This document shows positions 7,187-15,183 of a DNA stretch of 47,540 nucleotides, piece after piece. The position numbers were made by a program, and so were the translations under genes. The notes beneath the pieces were generated by a model. That model searched no databases, was not told the origin of the DNA, and was given only the letters and a program-made list of their open reading frames with translations. This DNA comes from Elusimicrobiota bacterium (GTDB taxonomy: Bacteria > Elusimicrobiota > Elusimicrobia > UBA1565 > UBA9628): assembly GCA_016191335.1 (NCBI GenBank), contig JACPOW010000106.1, positions 1 through 47,540 on the forward strand. The letters are read 5' to 3'. Positions within the stretch are counted from its first letter, which is position 1; each line of letters starts with the position of its first letter.

Positions 7187-7946
7187 ACAACGGTTCGAGC
7201 CAGGCCTTGTAGAGCGCGCGCGACAGCGCGTACACCGAGTAAGAGGTGAAGAACGCCGCGATCACGTCCACGGTGTAGTGGTTGCGCGAGAGCAGGACGC
7301 TCACGGCCATCACGACGGACCCCGCGAACATCAGGCGCTTGAGCCCCGGGGTCTTGAACCAGAGGAAGAAGAGGAACGGGATGGCCGTGTGCCCGGAGAA
7401 CACGAACTCGTTGGTGAAGGTCCAGGTGCCGAGGATGCGGGAGAAGATCGCGTCGTGCAGGCGCATGTCCACCATGTCCGCGGGCGCGCCGATCGGCGAC
7501 AGGAACACGAAGGCCGTGCGCACGACCATGTAGACGGTGAGCAGGAAGAGAAGGAAGGGGATGCGCCTTGGATGGTACGCCACGGCCGCGCCCGCCGCGT
7601 AGAGGTGGAGCCCGAACCAGCCCCAGGACAGGATCGGCAAGGTGTTGACGAGCGGCAGGCGCCGCAGCAGCCAGTCGTTGCCGACGGGCAAAGCGCGCTG
7701 GTCCGCCACCCAGCCCAGCTTGGTGTACAGCGCGTAGGAGAGGCAGAACAGGAACAGCACGCCGGCCAAGGTGCCGATCCACCATTTGTAATGGATGCCG
7801 TGCCATTCGTCCTTGATCTCCGCGATCTCTTTCTGCGCGACACGCGGCAGGAGCTTGCGCAGCTCCTGGATCTCCTTGGCGGAGTCCGTGAAGCGCCGTT
7901 CGAGTTCTTCCAGCTTCGCTTCGAGGAGATTCTCGGCCGGGGGCAT
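7167..7946 (-). CDS. PAP2/sphingomyelin-synthase-like membrane phosphatase or transferase
   Basis: The 259-residue protein opens with a coiled-coil-like charged segment (residues 1-48) and then has about six membrane helices. The C-terminal motifs SGHTAIPF and SRNHYTVDVI correspond to the catalytic C2 and C3 motifs of the PAP2_C (sphingomyelin-synthase-related) branch: two histidines plus an aspartate that handle a lipid phosphate head group. Family knowledge suggests transfer or removal of a phospho-head group on the outer membrane face; the lipid cannot be predicted. The N-terminal coiled coil is unusual for the family. It is transcribed divergently from the YgjP gene, 24 bases apart, and its 3' end overlaps the CPBP gene. 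Confidence 0.8.
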   Translation of the reverse strand: MPPAENLLEAKLEELERRFTDSAKEIQELRKLLPRVAQKEIAEIKDEWHGIHYKWWIGTLAGVLFLFCLSYALYTKLGWVADQRALPVGNDWLLRRLPLVNTLPILSWGWFGLHLYAAGAAVAYHPRRIPFLLFLLTVYMVVRTAFVFLSPIGAPADMVDMRLHDAIFSRILGTWTFTNEFVFSGHTAIPFLFFLWFKTPGLKRLMFAGSVVMAVSVLLSRNHYTVDVIAAFFTSYSVYALSRALYKAWLEPLFRTTSV

Positions 7947-7952
7947 GTCCGG

Positions 7953-7964
7953 ATGATATAAAAT
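7953..7964. promoter_or_regulatory. Overlapping divergent -10 boxes
   Basis: On the minus strand TATCAT (7953-7958) lies 6 bases before the ATG at 7946. On the plus strand TATAAA/TAAAAT (7957-7964) lies 6-8 bases before the GTG at 7971. Neither gene has a Shine-Dalgarno site, so both transcripts are probably leaderless and the two polymerases compete for the same 12 bases. Confidence 0.5.
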
Positions 7965-7970
7965 CTCGTC

Positions 7971-8531
7971 GTGGAGCCCACGCCGAGTCCCTCGATATTA
8001 TCGGAAGTCCGGGATTTCCTGTCAGGTTTAAAGAATGACTGGCCCGAGATATTCGGCCCGCGAAAGGTCGTCCGGCCGAAGGCCGAAGCTCCAAGCCAGT
8101 CGCTCTCCGTTCCCCAGGCGCCCGTTCCCCATAAGGCTCTCCCGTCAGTCCTCATCCCTTCCGTCGCCGTCGATGCTCCCCTGAAAGCCGGTCTTCCCGT
8201 GGGTGATCTTGTGTCGTTGTTCCGTTCAAGGGCGGAATATTGGGCCCCCTACCTGGGCGTCACCTTCAACCGCGTGAGCGTGAAGGACCAGCGCACTTTG
8301 TGGGGCTCCTGCACGAGAGAAGGCAACCTCAACTTCTCCTGGCGGTTGGCGCTGGCCCCCGACCCGGTCCTCGACTACCTGATCGTCCACGAGCTCTCCC
8401 ACCGCGCCCAGATGAACCACTCCCGCCGTTTCTGGGAGGTCGTCGAGACGCTGTGCCCCGGCCACCGCTCCCACCGCCGCTGGCTGCGCAAGAACGGCCG
8501 CGCGCTCCACACCGCGAAGCGGCCTTCGTGA
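7971..8531 (+). CDS. YgjP/M48-like zinc metallopeptidase domain protein
   Basis: The 186-residue protein starts at GTG. Residues 1-80 are a variable Pro/Val/Ala-rich region with no clear fold. Residues about 85-180 match the YgjP (DUF45, WLM/SprT-like) domain: TLWGSCTREGNLNFSWRL, then HELSH (140-144) as the zinc-binding HEXXH motif, and MNHSRRFW with His150 as the third ligand. The usual YgjP proteins are about 230 residues and share this ordered block. The substrate is unknown. There is no ribosome binding site; a TAAAAT box 6 bases upstream suggests a leaderless transcript. Three stacked hairpins follow the stop codon. Confidence 0.8.
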   Translation: MEPTPSPSILSEVRDFLSGLKNDWPEIFGPRKVVRPKAEAPSQSLSVPQAPVPHKALPSVLIPSVAVDAPLKAGLPVGDLVSLFRSRAEYWAPYLGVTFNRVSVKDQRTLWGSCTREGNLNFSWRLALAPDPVLDYLIVHELSHRAQMNHSRRFWEVVETLCPGHRSHRRWLRKNGRALHTAKRPS

Positions 8532-8550
8532 TCATCTCGCAGGACGCATG

Positions 8551-8645
8551 AACTCGCACCGGTGCGAGTTCCCGGCGTCTTCCGACTGTTTCCGGAAACA
8601 GTCGGAGCGTCATGCCGGGAACTATCCGCAGGGATAGCTCCCCGG
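8551..8645. terminator. Three-hairpin convergent intergenic structure
   Basis: Three consecutive inverted repeats fill the space between two convergent genes. First, AACTCGCACCGGTGCGAGTT (8551-8570) is a perfect 20-bp palindrome. Second, 8581-8606 is a perfect 26-bp palindrome centred on TTTCCGGAAA. Third, an imperfect 14-bp stem spans 8614-8645. In addition GTTCCCGGC (8568-8576) can pair with GCCGGGAAC (8614-8622), enclosing the middle hairpin and competing with the outer two. There is no U-tract. Bidirectional termination is the simplest reading; a structured RNA or mobile palindrome is possible. Confidence 0.55.
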
Positions 8646-8655
8646 CTGGATCGGC

Positions 8656-8946
8656 CTACTCCTCCAGCTTCTTGACGATGGCCGGCACGTCGGCCGCGGT
8701 GACGCCCGACAGCCACTCGCCGCCGGGATACACGAACGCGTTCGGCCCCTGTTCGCACAGGTCCAGGCAGCCGGACTTCGCCACGCGCACCTTTCCCTTG
8801 AGGCCCTTCTCCTTGACCGCGTGCTTGAGCGCCTCGCACAGCTCGACGCCGCCGCGGCCGGGGTTGCCGCAGGCGACGCGGCCGCCTTCCCGGACGTTCA
8901 CGCAGACGAAGACGGTCTTCTTGAAGGGGACGGGCTTCTTGTCCAT
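8656..8946 (-). CDS. Thioredoxin-like [2Fe-2S] ferredoxin
   Basis: This is a 96-residue electron carrier of the Shethna/thioredoxin-like 2Fe-2S family. The pattern FVCVN at Cys15, then Cys26, and a late SGC-LDLC pair (Cys60, Cys64) gives the four cluster ligands; Cys37 is extra. GPNAFVYPGGEWLSGVT is the conserved tail strand. The gene is 7 bases downstream of the EamA gene on the same strand but also has its own TATAAT box 6 bases before the ATG, so it may be expressed separately as a leaderless mRNA. The partner oxidoreductase is not evident from the neighbours. Confidence 0.85.
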   Translation of the reverse strand: MDKKPVPFKKTVFVCVNVREGGRVACGNPGRGGVELCEALKHAVKEKGLKGKVRVAKSGCLDLCEQGPNAFVYPGGEWLSGVTAADVPAIVKKLEE

Positions 8947-8952
8947 GAGGGG

Positions 8953-8958
8953 ATTATA
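8953..8958 (-). promoter_or_regulatory. TATAAT box for the ferredoxin gene
   Basis: A consensus TATAAT on the minus strand overlaps the stop codon region of the EamA gene and lies 6 bases before the ferredoxin ATG. No Shine-Dalgarno site is present. Confidence 0.5.
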
Positions 8959-9853
8959 GCGCGACGGGGAGGGCTTCGGCCGCGTGCTGACGGGCTTCCT
9001 GCGTCAGCCGCGCGGTCCAGACCGCGCCGGAGAACGAGCAGGCGAGGCCGACGATCTGCACGCCTTGGATCGCGTCGCGGCCCAGCGCCCAGGAGAAGAC
9101 CAAGGTCAGCGCCGGGTAGGAGAGCATGAAGGTCGTGGCCTTGGAGAGGTCCATGTTGCGGATGGCCATGTACCAGAGGACGAAGTTGAGCGACGACATC
9201 AGCAGGCCCTGAAGCACGAGGAAGCCCATCGCCTCGGGCGACCAGGACCAGCGGCCGCCGTGCAGGAGCGTCCACAGGCACACCGGGGCCATGGTGAGGA
9301 TGCCGTAGAAGACTCGTCCGCCGGACAAGGTCAGGGCGTCGAGGCCGCGGGGGAGGCGCTTGGCGAAGATGTGGGAGAGCTGGTACAGCCACGGGGTGCA
9401 GAGGATCATCAGGTCGCCCTTCCAGCGCGGGGAGGAGAGGTCGTGCAGCATGACGAGGCCGGTGCCGCTCATGACGAGGAGAGCGGCCAAGGTCAGCTTG
9501 AGCGTGGGGCGCTCGCCCAGCAGCCAGGCGGTCAGGGCGGCGGAGTAGAGGACCTCGACCTGGGCGACGATCGCGGCGTTGGCGGGCGTCGTGTGCGCGA
9601 GGGCGGAGATGTAGATGACTGTGGCCGCGCCGCTGCACAGGCCCATCATCGCCAAAGACGGCGCGATGTCGCGCGAGAGCACCAGCCGCCAGCGGCCCTT
9701 GGCCAGCAGCCAGGGGGACATCGCGGCCAGGCCGACGACGAGGCCGGCGGTCGCGAACAGGGCGCCCGAGAAATGCGCCATGCCGAACGCGCCGATCAGC
9801 GGCCACAGCGCCGTGATGGCCCAGTCGATGACCAGCGCCGCGATCGGGGACAT
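8954..9853 (-). CDS. EamA/DMT-family drug-metabolite exporter
   Basis: The 299-residue protein has about ten hydrophobic helices in two EamA halves, the normal architecture and length for drug/metabolite transporters. Recognisable pieces are SALAHTTPANAAIVAQVEVLYSA at the end of half one, followed by WLLGERPTLK, and the second-half LWYMAIRNMDLSKATTFMLS. Members export amino acids or small metabolites across the inner membrane; the substrate is not predictable. It starts 9 bases after the oligopeptide transporter gene in the same direction, so it may export products of peptide uptake. It has no clear ribosome binding site, which suggests coupled translation. Confidence 0.85.
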   Translation of the reverse strand: MSPIAALVIDWAITALWPLIGAFGMAHFSGALFATAGLVVGLAAMSPWLLAKGRWRLVLSRDIAPSLAMMGLCSGAATVIYISALAHTTPANAAIVAQVEVLYSAALTAWLLGERPTLKLTLAALLVMSGTGLVMLHDLSSPRWKGDLMILCTPWLYQLSHIFAKRLPRGLDALTLSGGRVFYGILTMAPVCLWTLLHGGRWSWSPEAMGFLVLQGLLMSSLNFVLWYMAIRNMDLSKATTFMLSYPALTLVFSWALGRDAIQGVQIVGLACSFSGAVWTARLTQEARQHAAEALPVAL

Positions 9854-9862
9854 CCGCGGCGG

Positions 9863-11767
9863 CTAGTTCAGCATCCCCGTCGCCGCGAGCAAAGCGACGG
9901 CCACGCCGATCAGCGACTCGCCGGCGATGAGGCCGGAGCTGACGGTGATGATGTAGCGCTCCGCGAACGCGGGCTTCTTCTTCTCCAGCACGAGCGCGAT
10001 CAGCGCGCCGAGGAACATGGACAGGGAGTTGAAGAACGGGATGACCATGGACAGCCCCAGGCCGGTCGCCGAGGGGATGTACTTCTGGTATTTCGGGAAG
10101 CTCTTCTCGATGAGCGGGATGAGGATGCCGAGGATGCCGCCGACGATCATGCCGTTTCGGGCCGTCGGGTGCAGGGCGTGGATGCCGGTGGCGAGCAGCT
10201 TGGCCACCGCGGCCCAGACCTGCGCGGACGGGGCCGGCCACTGGTTGGTGCCGAGCGAGGCCGCCGTCGGCACGAGCAGGTAGAAGGCAGGGATCACGAC
10301 GAGGGTGCCCGCGAAGATGCCCAGGAACTGGGCGATGAACTGCTTCCGCGGGTTGGCTCCCAGGATGTAGCCGCTCTTGAGGTCGGTGAGCAGGTCGGCG
10401 GAGGCGCCGGCCGCGCCGGCCGTCGCGCTGGCGGTCATCAGGTTCGTCGCGATGTCGGCGGGAGCCAGGAAGCCGAAGGCGAGCTGGGTGATCTTGCCCA
10501 TGGCGCCGATCGGCGTGGTATCGGACTCGCCGGTCACGCGGCAGGCCACGATGGAGAGGAAGAAGGTCATCAGGACCGCGATGCAGCCCATCCACCAGCG
10601 CGTCTCGAAGGCGAAGTAGAGCACGGCGACGACGCCGAGGCCCGACAGGGCGGTGCCCGCCAGGAACCAGGAGCTCGGGACCTCGATGGCCTCCATCGCG
10701 TCCTCGGTCGCGGTGTTCTTGTGCTTCGCGGCCTGGGGGGAGATGAGGGTCGCCATGCCGCTGAACGCGCGGACGATGGTCTTCCACTGGAGCAGGAACA
10801 TGAACAGGCCGGAGGTGACCATCATCGAGGCGCCCGTCCAGGTGGACCAGGTCACGATGGCGCGGTAGCCGAGCTTGGTGCCGTCGATGGCGCCGAGGCT
10901 GACCATCCACGGGGCGAGCACGCCGTAGTTGATGCACGCGCCGAGGAGCAAAGACCAGGCGATCTTCCAACCCATGATGGCGCCGGCGGCGAGCATGATG
11001 GTGCTCATCTCGAAGGAGATCGTGTACTTGGAGAGCGCGTAGCCGCCGATGGAGCCGGGGAACTCGAGGCTGCCCGGGATGGCGAAGGGCTTGCCCGCGT
11101 CGCGCAGCCAGGCGACGACGCCGCCGACGACGCCGGCGAGGCCGAGGGAGCGCGCCTTCAGGGCCGCTTCCGCGCCCTTGGAGTGGAGGCTCTTGAGCGT
11201 CTCCGCGGCGGCGATGCCGCTGGGGAACTTGAGCTGCTCGACGTTGATCATCTGGCGCTTCATGGGGATGGCCATGAAGACGCCGAGGGCCGAGAGGAAG
11301 AGGGTCCAGAAGGCCAAAGTCGGCCAGGGCATGTGGTGCCCGGTGACCATCAGGTAGGCCGCGATCGCGCTCGTCATCGTGCCGCCGGTGGAGTAGCCGG
11401 CCGAGGAGGCGGTGGACTGCATGCAGTTGTTCTCGAGGATGGACATCTCCGTCGGGAACCAGCGGGGGAAGGCGGCCATCATCGTCTTGTGGATGGCGTA
11501 GGAGAGGATGCAGGCGGTGATGGCCACGCCCAGGCCCCAGCCCGTCTTGAGGCCGACGTAGAGGTTGGACAGCGCCATGAAGCCGCCGAGGAAGGAGCCC
11601 ATGACGACGGCGCGAAGGGTCAGCTGGGGCATGTCGTCGCCCTGGTAGACCTTCTTGTACCAGCGCATCTCGAGCTGGGCCGGCGTCAGCTTCGTCTTGA
11701 GATCGGGATGGTCCTCGGGGAGGTCGAGGAACTCTTCGCCCATCACTTCCACTTTGGGTTCGTTCAT
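9863..11767 (-). CDS. OPT-family oligopeptide transporter
   Basis: The protein has 634 residues from the methionine of MNEPKVEV; an earlier in-frame ATG (11779) overlaps the -10 box. It has about fourteen hydrophobic helices. The segments SNLYVGLKTGWGLGVAI, NNCMQSTASSAGYSTGG, RQMINVEQLKFPSGIAAAETL and a late Gly-rich MIVGGILGILIPLIEK are typical of the bacterial OPT/YSL superfamily, which imports oligopeptides or metal chelates with protons. The N-terminal 45 residues are a charged cytoplasmic tail. The aminopeptidase upstream and EamA exporter downstream fit a peptide-uptake and breakdown unit. Confidence 0.9.
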   Translation of the reverse strand: MNEPKVEVMGEEFLDLPEDHPDLKTKLTPAQLEMRWYKKVYQGDDMPQLTLRAVVMGSFLGGFMALSNLYVGLKTGWGLGVAITACILSYAIHKTMMAAFPRWFPTEMSILENNCMQSTASSAGYSTGGTMTSAIAAYLMVTGHHMPWPTLAFWTLFLSALGVFMAIPMKRQMINVEQLKFPSGIAAAETLKSLHSKGAEAALKARSLGLAGVVGGVVAWLRDAGKPFAIPGSLEFPGSIGGYALSKYTISFEMSTIMLAAGAIMGWKIAWSLLLGACINYGVLAPWMVSLGAIDGTKLGYRAIVTWSTWTGASMMVTSGLFMFLLQWKTIVRAFSGMATLISPQAAKHKNTATEDAMEAIEVPSSWFLAGTALSGLGVVAVLYFAFETRWWMGCIAVLMTFFLSIVACRVTGESDTTPIGAMGKITQLAFGFLAPADIATNLMTASATAGAAGASADLLTDLKSGYILGANPRKQFIAQFLGIFAGTLVVIPAFYLLVPTAASLGTNQWPAPSAQVWAAVAKLLATGIHALHPTARNGMIVGGILGILIPLIEKSFPKYQKYIPSATGLGLSMVIPFFNSLSMFLGALIALVLEKKKPAFAERYIITVSSGLIAGESLIGVAVALLAATGMLN

Positions 11768-11774
11768 GGAAGAA

Positions 11775-11780
11775 ATCATA
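11775..11780 (-). promoter_or_regulatory. -10-like box for the OPT transporter
   Basis: TATGAT on the minus strand lies 7 bases before the chosen ATG (11767), with no Shine-Dalgarno sequence between. This decides the start in favour of the second methionine. Confidence 0.45.
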
Positions 11781-11802
11781 CTACACGACGGACATCCGGG
11801 CG

Positions 11803-13233
11803 TTACTTTTTGCGTCCGTCCAGGAGGAAGGCCCGGTATCCTTTATAGGCCATGTACAGGTCGAGCTTGCCGATCAGCTCCCACGGCGCGTGCATGGACA
11901 GGACGCCGACGCCGCAGTCGAGGACCGACATCCCGTAGCGGGCCATGAGGAAGGCGATGGTGCCGCCGCCGCCCTGGTCCACCTTGCCGAGCTCCGCCGC
12001 CTGCCACAGAGCGCCCGCCTTGTCGAAGATGCGCCGGACCTGGGCGACGAACTCCGCGTGGGCGTCGCTGGCGCCGGACTTGCCGCGGCTGCCGGTGTAC
12101 TTGGTGAGGATGACGCCCTGGTTGAGGTTGGCCGCGTTCTTGCGCTCGGAGACGGAGGGGTACAGCGGGTCGTGCAGCGCGTTGACGTCGGCCGACAGCG
12201 CCCAGGAGCGCTCGAGCGCGCGCCGCAGCTTCAGGCCGTCGTAGCCGCCTTCCGTGAGGTTGAACAGCTCGGCGACGGCGTTCTCGAGGAAGGTCGACTC
12301 CATGCCGGTGCTGCCGTAGGAGCCGATCTCCTCCTTGTCCGCGAGCAGGGCGCAGGCCGTGTGCTCGGGTGCTGCGCCGAGGTCGAGCAGGGCGCGCAGC
12401 GAGGTGAAGGCGCAGGATTTGTCGTCGTGGCCGTAGCCGAGGATCATCGAGCGGTCGAGGCCGGCCTCGCGCGGCGGTCCGGCGGGCACGAACTCGAGCT
12501 CGGAGGAGACGAAGTCCGCCTCGACGACGCCGTACTTCTCCTTGAGGAGCTCGAGGACGCGGAGCTTGAGCTTCTCCTTGGCTTTCTTGTCCTTGGACGG
12601 GATGGAGCCGACCAGCACGTCGAGGCCTTCGCCTTCGATGGCCTCGCCCATCGTCTTCTTGGCCTGATCGGCGCCGAGGTGCGGCAGGAGGTCGGTGATG
12701 GTGAAGACGGGGTCGCCGGGCGCCTCTCCGATGCTCAAGGTGACCTTCTTGCCGTCGGGGCGCACGAAGACGCCGTGCAGGGCCAGGGGCAGGGCGACCC
12801 ACTGGTACTTCTTGATGCCGCCGTAGTAGTGGGTGTCCAGGAGGGCCATCTCGCCGCTTTCATAGAGCGGGTTCTGCTTGACGTCGAGGCGGGGGGAGTC
12901 GATGTGGGCGCCGAGGATGTGCAGGCCCGCCTCGAGCGGCTTCTTGCCGACGACGAAGGCGACGACGGTCTTGCCGGCGCTGCCCCGGTAGACCTTGTCG
13001 CCCGGGGTCAGGCGGGAGCCCTCGGGCAGGGCCTCGAGGTCCTTGAAGCCGGCGGCTTCCAGGAGCTTGACCGCCTCGTCGTGCGCCTCCCGCTCGGTCT
13101 TCGCCTCTCCGAGGAAGGCGAGGTAGTCCTTGGAGACCTCCTCCATGCGTTTCGCGTCGGCCGTGGAGAGGCCGGCGTAGCCGCTCTTCCTCTCATAGGT
13201 GAGGCTTTCCTTCGCGGCCTTCTTCGTCGGCAT
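11803..13233 (-). CDS. M18-family aminopeptidase
   Basis: This 476-residue cytoplasmic zinc aminopeptidase has the length and motifs of the M18 family (aspartyl aminopeptidase / aminopeptidase I). It shows AHIDSPRLD (metal His and catalytic Asp), GYGHDDKSCAF (bridging Asp), ADKEEIGSYGSTG (catalytic and metal Glu) and a late GVLSMHAPWE with the last metal histidine. It removes N-terminal residues from peptides. A Shine-Dalgarno AAGGAG precedes the ATG. It follows the hemerythrin gene by about 34 bases and precedes the OPT transporter by about 35, so transporter and peptidase would serve one peptide-use pathway. Confidence 0.9.
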   Translation of the reverse strand: MPTKKAAKESLTYERKSGYAGLSTADAKRMEEVSKDYLAFLGEAKTEREAHDEAVKLLEAAGFKDLEALPEGSRLTPGDKVYRGSAGKTVVAFVVGKKPLEAGLHILGAHIDSPRLDVKQNPLYESGEMALLDTHYYGGIKKYQWVALPLALHGVFVRPDGKKVTLSIGEAPGDPVFTITDLLPHLGADQAKKTMGEAIEGEGLDVLVGSIPSKDKKAKEKLKLRVLELLKEKYGVVEADFVSSELEFVPAGPPREAGLDRSMILGYGHDDKSCAFTSLRALLDLGAAPEHTACALLADKEEIGSYGSTGMESTFLENAVAELFNLTEGGYDGLKLRRALERSWALSADVNALHDPLYPSVSERKNAANLNQGVILTKYTGSRGKSGASDAHAEFVAQVRRIFDKAGALWQAAELGKVDQGGGGTIAFLMARYGMSVLDCGVGVLSMHAPWELIGKLDLYMAYKGYRAFLLDGRKK

Positions 13234-13267
13234 GGGGGAGTCTCCTTGGGACGTCAGTTATCGGGGC

Positions 13268-13861
13268 TCAATGGCACATCCCTCCGCGGGGGAGGATGAG
13301 CTCCGGCGCGGGGTAAGCGGCCAGCAAACGGTCGACGAGCGCGATGTACTTGGCCCGGCGCTCGGGGCCCATGCGCTCGGCCTCGACGCGGTCGAATCGT
13401 TCCTTCAAGACGGTCCAGCGCGCCGCGGGGATGGCGTCCATGGCCATCGGATAGAGGATGTTGTCCTCCTTGCCGATGTGGGACGCCAGCAGGGAGGAAT
13501 AGCCGGAGGCGGCGCGGGCGGCGTCCTTCAGCGCGGCGGCCTCGCCGGCGCGGACGCGCTCGAGGGCCTCCGACAGCCGCTTGACGAAGTCGCGCCCCTG
13601 CGTGTTCTCCATGAGCATCACGGCGATGGGGCCGCCCTGGCGGGGGAAGCCGACCTCCTCCATCGCCGGGAACAGGAGGTCCTCCTCCTTGCCGTGGTGG
13701 GCGTAGTCGGCGAAGACCTTGATGAAGTCGAGCGCGGCGTCGAGGTCGGCCAGGGCCACCGTCGCGCCTTCGCCGAGGCGCAGGCACATCCCGTTGAGCG
13801 CGCGCAGCATGCGCAGGATGATCTGGTGGTCGTCCATGAGGTCTTTGATCGCGGGTTTCAT
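13268..13861 (-). CDS. Hemerythrin HHE-domain protein
   Basis: The 197-residue protein is an all-alpha hemerythrin-like domain. Iron-ligand positions are visible in LMDDHQII, ADYAHHGKEEDLLFPAM and a late LLASHIGKEDNILYPMAM. Such proteins bind a di-iron centre and act in oxygen, NO or oxidative-stress sensing and repair. A strong GGAGGAGGAG lies before the ATG, so this gene is not leaderless. It appears to be the first gene of a minus-strand run with the M18 peptidase. The last residues (GGMCH) carry an additional Cys-His of unknown use. Confidence 0.85.
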   Translation of the reverse strand: MKPAIKDLMDDHQIILRMLRALNGMCLRLGEGATVALADLDAALDFIKVFADYAHHGKEEDLLFPAMEEVGFPRQGGPIAVMLMENTQGRDFVKRLSEALERVRAGEAAALKDAARAASGYSSLLASHIGKEDNILYPMAMDAIPAARWTVLKERFDRVEAERMGPERRAKYIALVDRLLAAYPAPELILPRGGMCH

Positions 13862-13970
13862 CGTTTCTCTCCTCCTCCGCAGAGCGGATAGGAAGAGTCT
13901 AGCAATTCAGGAAAAGAATATCCGGTATTGTGAGTCCGGGCTCGATGCCGCGAATGCAACGCTTCGGCCG

Positions 13971-15125
13971 TCAGCGGACGATCAGGGAGGAGGGGAGGCG
14001 GAGGGTGAAGGTCGAGCCTCGGCCCGGGGAGGCGTCGGCGGTCAAGGTCCCGCCGTAGCGCAGGGCGACGCGGCGGCAGATCGCCAGGCCGATGCCGCTG
14101 CCGGCGTACTCGCTGGACGCGTGGAGGCGCAGGAAAGGCTGGAAGATCTTCTCCGCGTAGACCGGGTCGAAGCCGATGCCGTCGTCGGCGACCGTGATCT
14201 CCAATGAATCCCCGTCGCGGCGGCAGCCGATGCGCACCTGGGGAGGGCGGTCCGGCCGCCGGAACTTCACGGCGTTGGAGATCAGGTTCAGCAGGAGGTT
14301 GTGCATCGGGATTGCGTGCGCGCGCACGACCGGCAGATGGGCGGCCTCGAGCCGGGCTCCGGAGGCGGTCAGCTCGGCGGCCAGCTCGGACCTCGCCTCG
14401 GCGAGGACGGCGTCGAGGTCGACGTCCTCGACGGGGAGGGAGTCCCGCCCGATCCGGGACAAGGTGAGCATGTCGGTCACGAGCTTCAGCGCCGAGGCGG
14501 CCGAGCGCCTGATGCGCTCGACGTAGTCGAGGTCGCCGGCGTCGAGCTTGGTCTTCGCGCGCGCCTCGAGGAGGTCGCCGAAGCCGATGATCCGGCGCAG
14601 CGGGGCGCTGAGGTCGTGGGAGGCGGCGTAGGCGTACATCTCGAGCTCGGCGTTCGAGCGGGCCAACGCCTCCGTCTTCTCCGCCAGCTCCCTGTCGTGC
14701 CGCACGCGGTCGGTGATGTCGTGGAACTGCCAGACGCGCCCGTAGTGCCGCCCGTCCGCGCCGACCACCGGGCTCGAGAAGCGCTCGAAGACCCGACCGT
14801 CGCGCAGCGCGAGCTGGTCGGAGCAGGTCTCCTCCTTGTGCTCGTAGAGCTGCCGGACGCGGGCGACGAAGCCGTCCGGATCGACCACCTTCGACAGCAC
14901 GCTCGCGATCGCCTGGTCGTCGGAGCCGGTCGCCAGCACCTCCGCGGGGATGCCCCACATCTCCCCGAACCGCCGGTTGCGCGAGAGGATCGTCCCCTTA
15001 GGGTCGACGACGAGGATGCCGTCGGGCGAGCTCTCCTGCTGGGCCGCCAGCAGCGCGGCGTGGTAGGTGAGCTCGGCGGTGCTCGCGGAGGAACGGCGGC
15101 GCGGCGCTTTGATGCGGGAGGCCAC
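13971..15125 (-). CDS. PAS-domain sensor histidine kinase
   Basis: The 384-residue soluble kinase starts at GTG. A short basic N-terminus leads into a PAS domain (about residues 25-140, PDGILVVDPKG through FHDITDR). A HisKA helix pair follows with the phosphoacceptor His170 in AASHDLSAPLRRI, then a HATPase_c domain (about 270-380) with the N box NLISNAVKF, G1 DDGIGF and G2 GSGIGLAI. There are no membrane helices, so it senses a cytoplasmic signal, perhaps redox or a small ligand through PAS. No response regulator is adjacent, so it is an orphan kinase here. TATAAT lies 5 bases before the GTG. Confidence 0.9.
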   Translation of the reverse strand: MASRIKAPRRRSSASTAELTYHAALLAAQQESSPDGILVVDPKGTILSRNRRFGEMWGIPAEVLATGSDDQAIASVLSKVVDPDGFVARVRQLYEHKEETCSDQLALRDGRVFERFSSPVVGADGRHYGRVWQFHDITDRVRHDRELAEKTEALARSNAELEMYAYAASHDLSAPLRRIIGFGDLLEARAKTKLDAGDLDYVERIRRSAASALKLVTDMLTLSRIGRDSLPVEDVDLDAVLAEARSELAAELTASGARLEAAHLPVVRAHAIPMHNLLLNLISNAVKFRRPDRPPQVRIGCRRDGDSLEITVADDGIGFDPVYAEKIFQPFLRLHASSEYAGSGIGLAICRRVALRYGGTLTADASPGRGSTFTLRLPSSLIVR

Positions 15126-15130
15126 GGCTG

Positions 15131-15136
15131 ATTATA
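15131..15136 (-). promoter_or_regulatory. TATAAT box for the PAS kinase
   Basis: A perfect TATAAT on the minus strand is 5 bases from the GTG start. No ribosome binding site can fit between them, so the mRNA should be leaderless. Confidence 0.55.
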
Positions 15137-15183
15137 CGAAAATCGCCGTTTCTCGTGGAACCTTTGTAATTAGAAGAGGGCCG

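Noticed and set aside
8984..11848. A 954-codon plus-strand open frame opposite the EamA and OPT genes
   Set aside because: It is an antisense shadow at high GC. Its translation is low-complexity Arg/Glu/Gly/Asp, while the minus strand encodes full transporter families.
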